DNA from: Primulina eburnea
Taxonomy: Eukaryota; Streptophyta; Magnoliopsida; Lamiales; Gesneriaceae
Length of the DNA stretch: 64,000 bases
NCBI RefSeq assembly: GCF_022965805.1
Contig: NC_133104.1
Coordinates: 21,971,308 to 22,035,307, forward strand
Direction: 5' to 3'
Below are positions 63,125-64,000 of the stretch, in pieces; positions within the stretch are counted from its first letter, which is position 1; each line of letters begins with the position of its first letter. The notes under the pieces were generated by a model. That model did not search any database. It was not told where the DNA came from and saw only the letters and a list, made by a program, of their open reading frames with translations. The position numbers were made by a program, and so were the translations under genes.

Positions 63125-64000
63125 TGTAATACCCGAGATTTAATCATTTTAATCAGACGTTGATTAATGGACGTAATGGAAGTCATAGGAACTCAAATGA
63201 CGAAGTCGGGCGTTGGTTTATGTTAAGCCAAGATGTTGAACCGAACATCTCAAGATGTTAGGCCGAACATCTCGCGCCCGAGCGGCAGAAAAGCACCGCC
63301 CGAGCGCGCATGTATAATTGTGAGGGCCGAGAGTTCTTCGCCCTAGCGAGCAACTTTTGACCGCCCGAGCGATAGGAGATGTTCAGCCGAGGATCTCGAC
63401 CGAAACTGACTCGCCCTAGCGGTAGGTTTTGACCGCCCTAGCGAGAAACGTGCAGAACATGCACAATGCCACTTGCCCTTATATCATGCAATGTATATAT
63501 ATATATACATACAAACGAATATTCTTGAGAAACGAAGGAAACCGAGGCAAGAGGGAAAGAAAGGGTTCGACGCATAGATTTGTGATTTGTGAGAAATCCG
63601 TCCGTCCGATTTTGAATCCGACTTGGGTATCGAGTTCCTATCAACGTAGGCTACAACTGGACGTAAGTTTTACTACGTTTTGACATGCTTTGAAATTATG
63701 ATATTGTCAGAATTGAATGGAACTCATATATGTTGTTCTCGACATATTAGACATCATAGAATCGAAGTCAGATTAAGAAACGGACTGATTATGGAATTGT
63801 TATGATTTTCGGAATAGTTTTGGAGTCAAGTGATATCAGAATTGAGTTGTTATTGAGTATGAGATATTAGAATTAATATCTGATTGATAGGGTATTGTTG
63901 GGTATATTGATATTATACCGTTATGCCATCGATATTGAATTAGATTGAGTATTGAGCAGGACAGATTTAATTCGAGTGGTATATTGATATTATACTCCTC
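63125..64000 (+). repeat. GypG 3' LTR, first 876 nt
   Basis: Starts TGTAATACCCGAG and follows 57733 onward closely to the window end, including the palindrome array (63273..63444) and TATA box. Confidence 0.94.

Larger units (their letters stand above)
57733..64000 (+). mobile_element. GypG: gypsy element with readable gag and ruined pol, right end outside window
   Basis: 5' LTR 57733..59772, primer site, gag, about 1.9 kb of degenerate pol, hairpin, purine tract and the first 876 nt of the 3' LTR. Over that stretch the LTRs differ at only about six bases. The related GypB needs about 4 kb for protease to integrase, so pol is both shortened and scrambled. The right TSD is not visible. Confidence 0.92.

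Overview
The window is plant nuclear DNA made entirely of nested LTR retrotransposons. I found no host gene, rRNA, tRNA gene or CRISPR array. Plant origin is shown by Ty1/copia and Ty3/gypsy (chromovirus-type) gag-pol proteins, initiator-Met-type primer sites (TGGTATCAGAGC), 1-2 kb LTRs with TG...CA ends and 5-bp target-site duplications (TSDs). The protein types fit a dicot; I cannot name the species. Element names (Cop1-3, GypA-I) are mine.

Layout. Cop1 (copia, +, <1..8779) sits in the gag of GypA (gypsy, +, 8780..22734). GypA's pol is split by GypB (gypsy, -, 11963..20701, TSD TTGTG). GypA's right end abuts an old LTR-like remnant, GypI (22735..24285), which also holds a copia LTR, Cop3 (24286..24913 and 44730..45547). 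Cop3 is split by GypC (gypsy, -, 24914..44724, TSD CACTA). GypC carries two younger insertions: GypE in its RT gene (29263..32911, TSD ACAGC) and GypD in its 5' LTR (36167..43615, TSD ATTTA). Cop3 is cut again by GypH (45548..47666 and 57703..57732), which holds Cop2 (copia, -, 47667..57697, TSD ATAAT) and GypG (gypsy, +, 57733..>64000). LTR-pair divergence counted by eye agrees with the nesting: GypC about 1.6% is older than its guests GypD (about 0.7%) and GypE (about 0.3%).

Coding state. Each element encodes or once encoded gag, protease, reverse transcriptase, RNase H and integrase. Cop2 is closest to intact (one frameshift, one nonsense codon). GypB has one frameshift and two nonsense codons. 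GypC has several frameshifts. GypD lacks RNase H and the integrase zinc domain. GypG has a readable gag but a ruined pol. Because the LTRs of GypD and GypG are still nearly identical, they were probably copied in trans by relatives.

Most unusual signals. (1) GypE is one insertion whose two LTRs point in opposite directions, so both ends are U5 ends. (2) The LTR regions upstream of the TATA box of five gypsy families hold clusters of short GC-rich inverted repeats, different in each family even when gag, pol and LTR ends are related; GypA has a comparable array and the copia LTRs an AT-rich version. (3) Six gypsy elements carry a hairpin with an RGGR loop 5-9 nt before the polypurine tract, and its stem covaries between families. 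(4) The transcribed leader of GypG holds about 11 units of 20 nt, most able to form a hairpin with a TGATTC loop and compensating stem changes.
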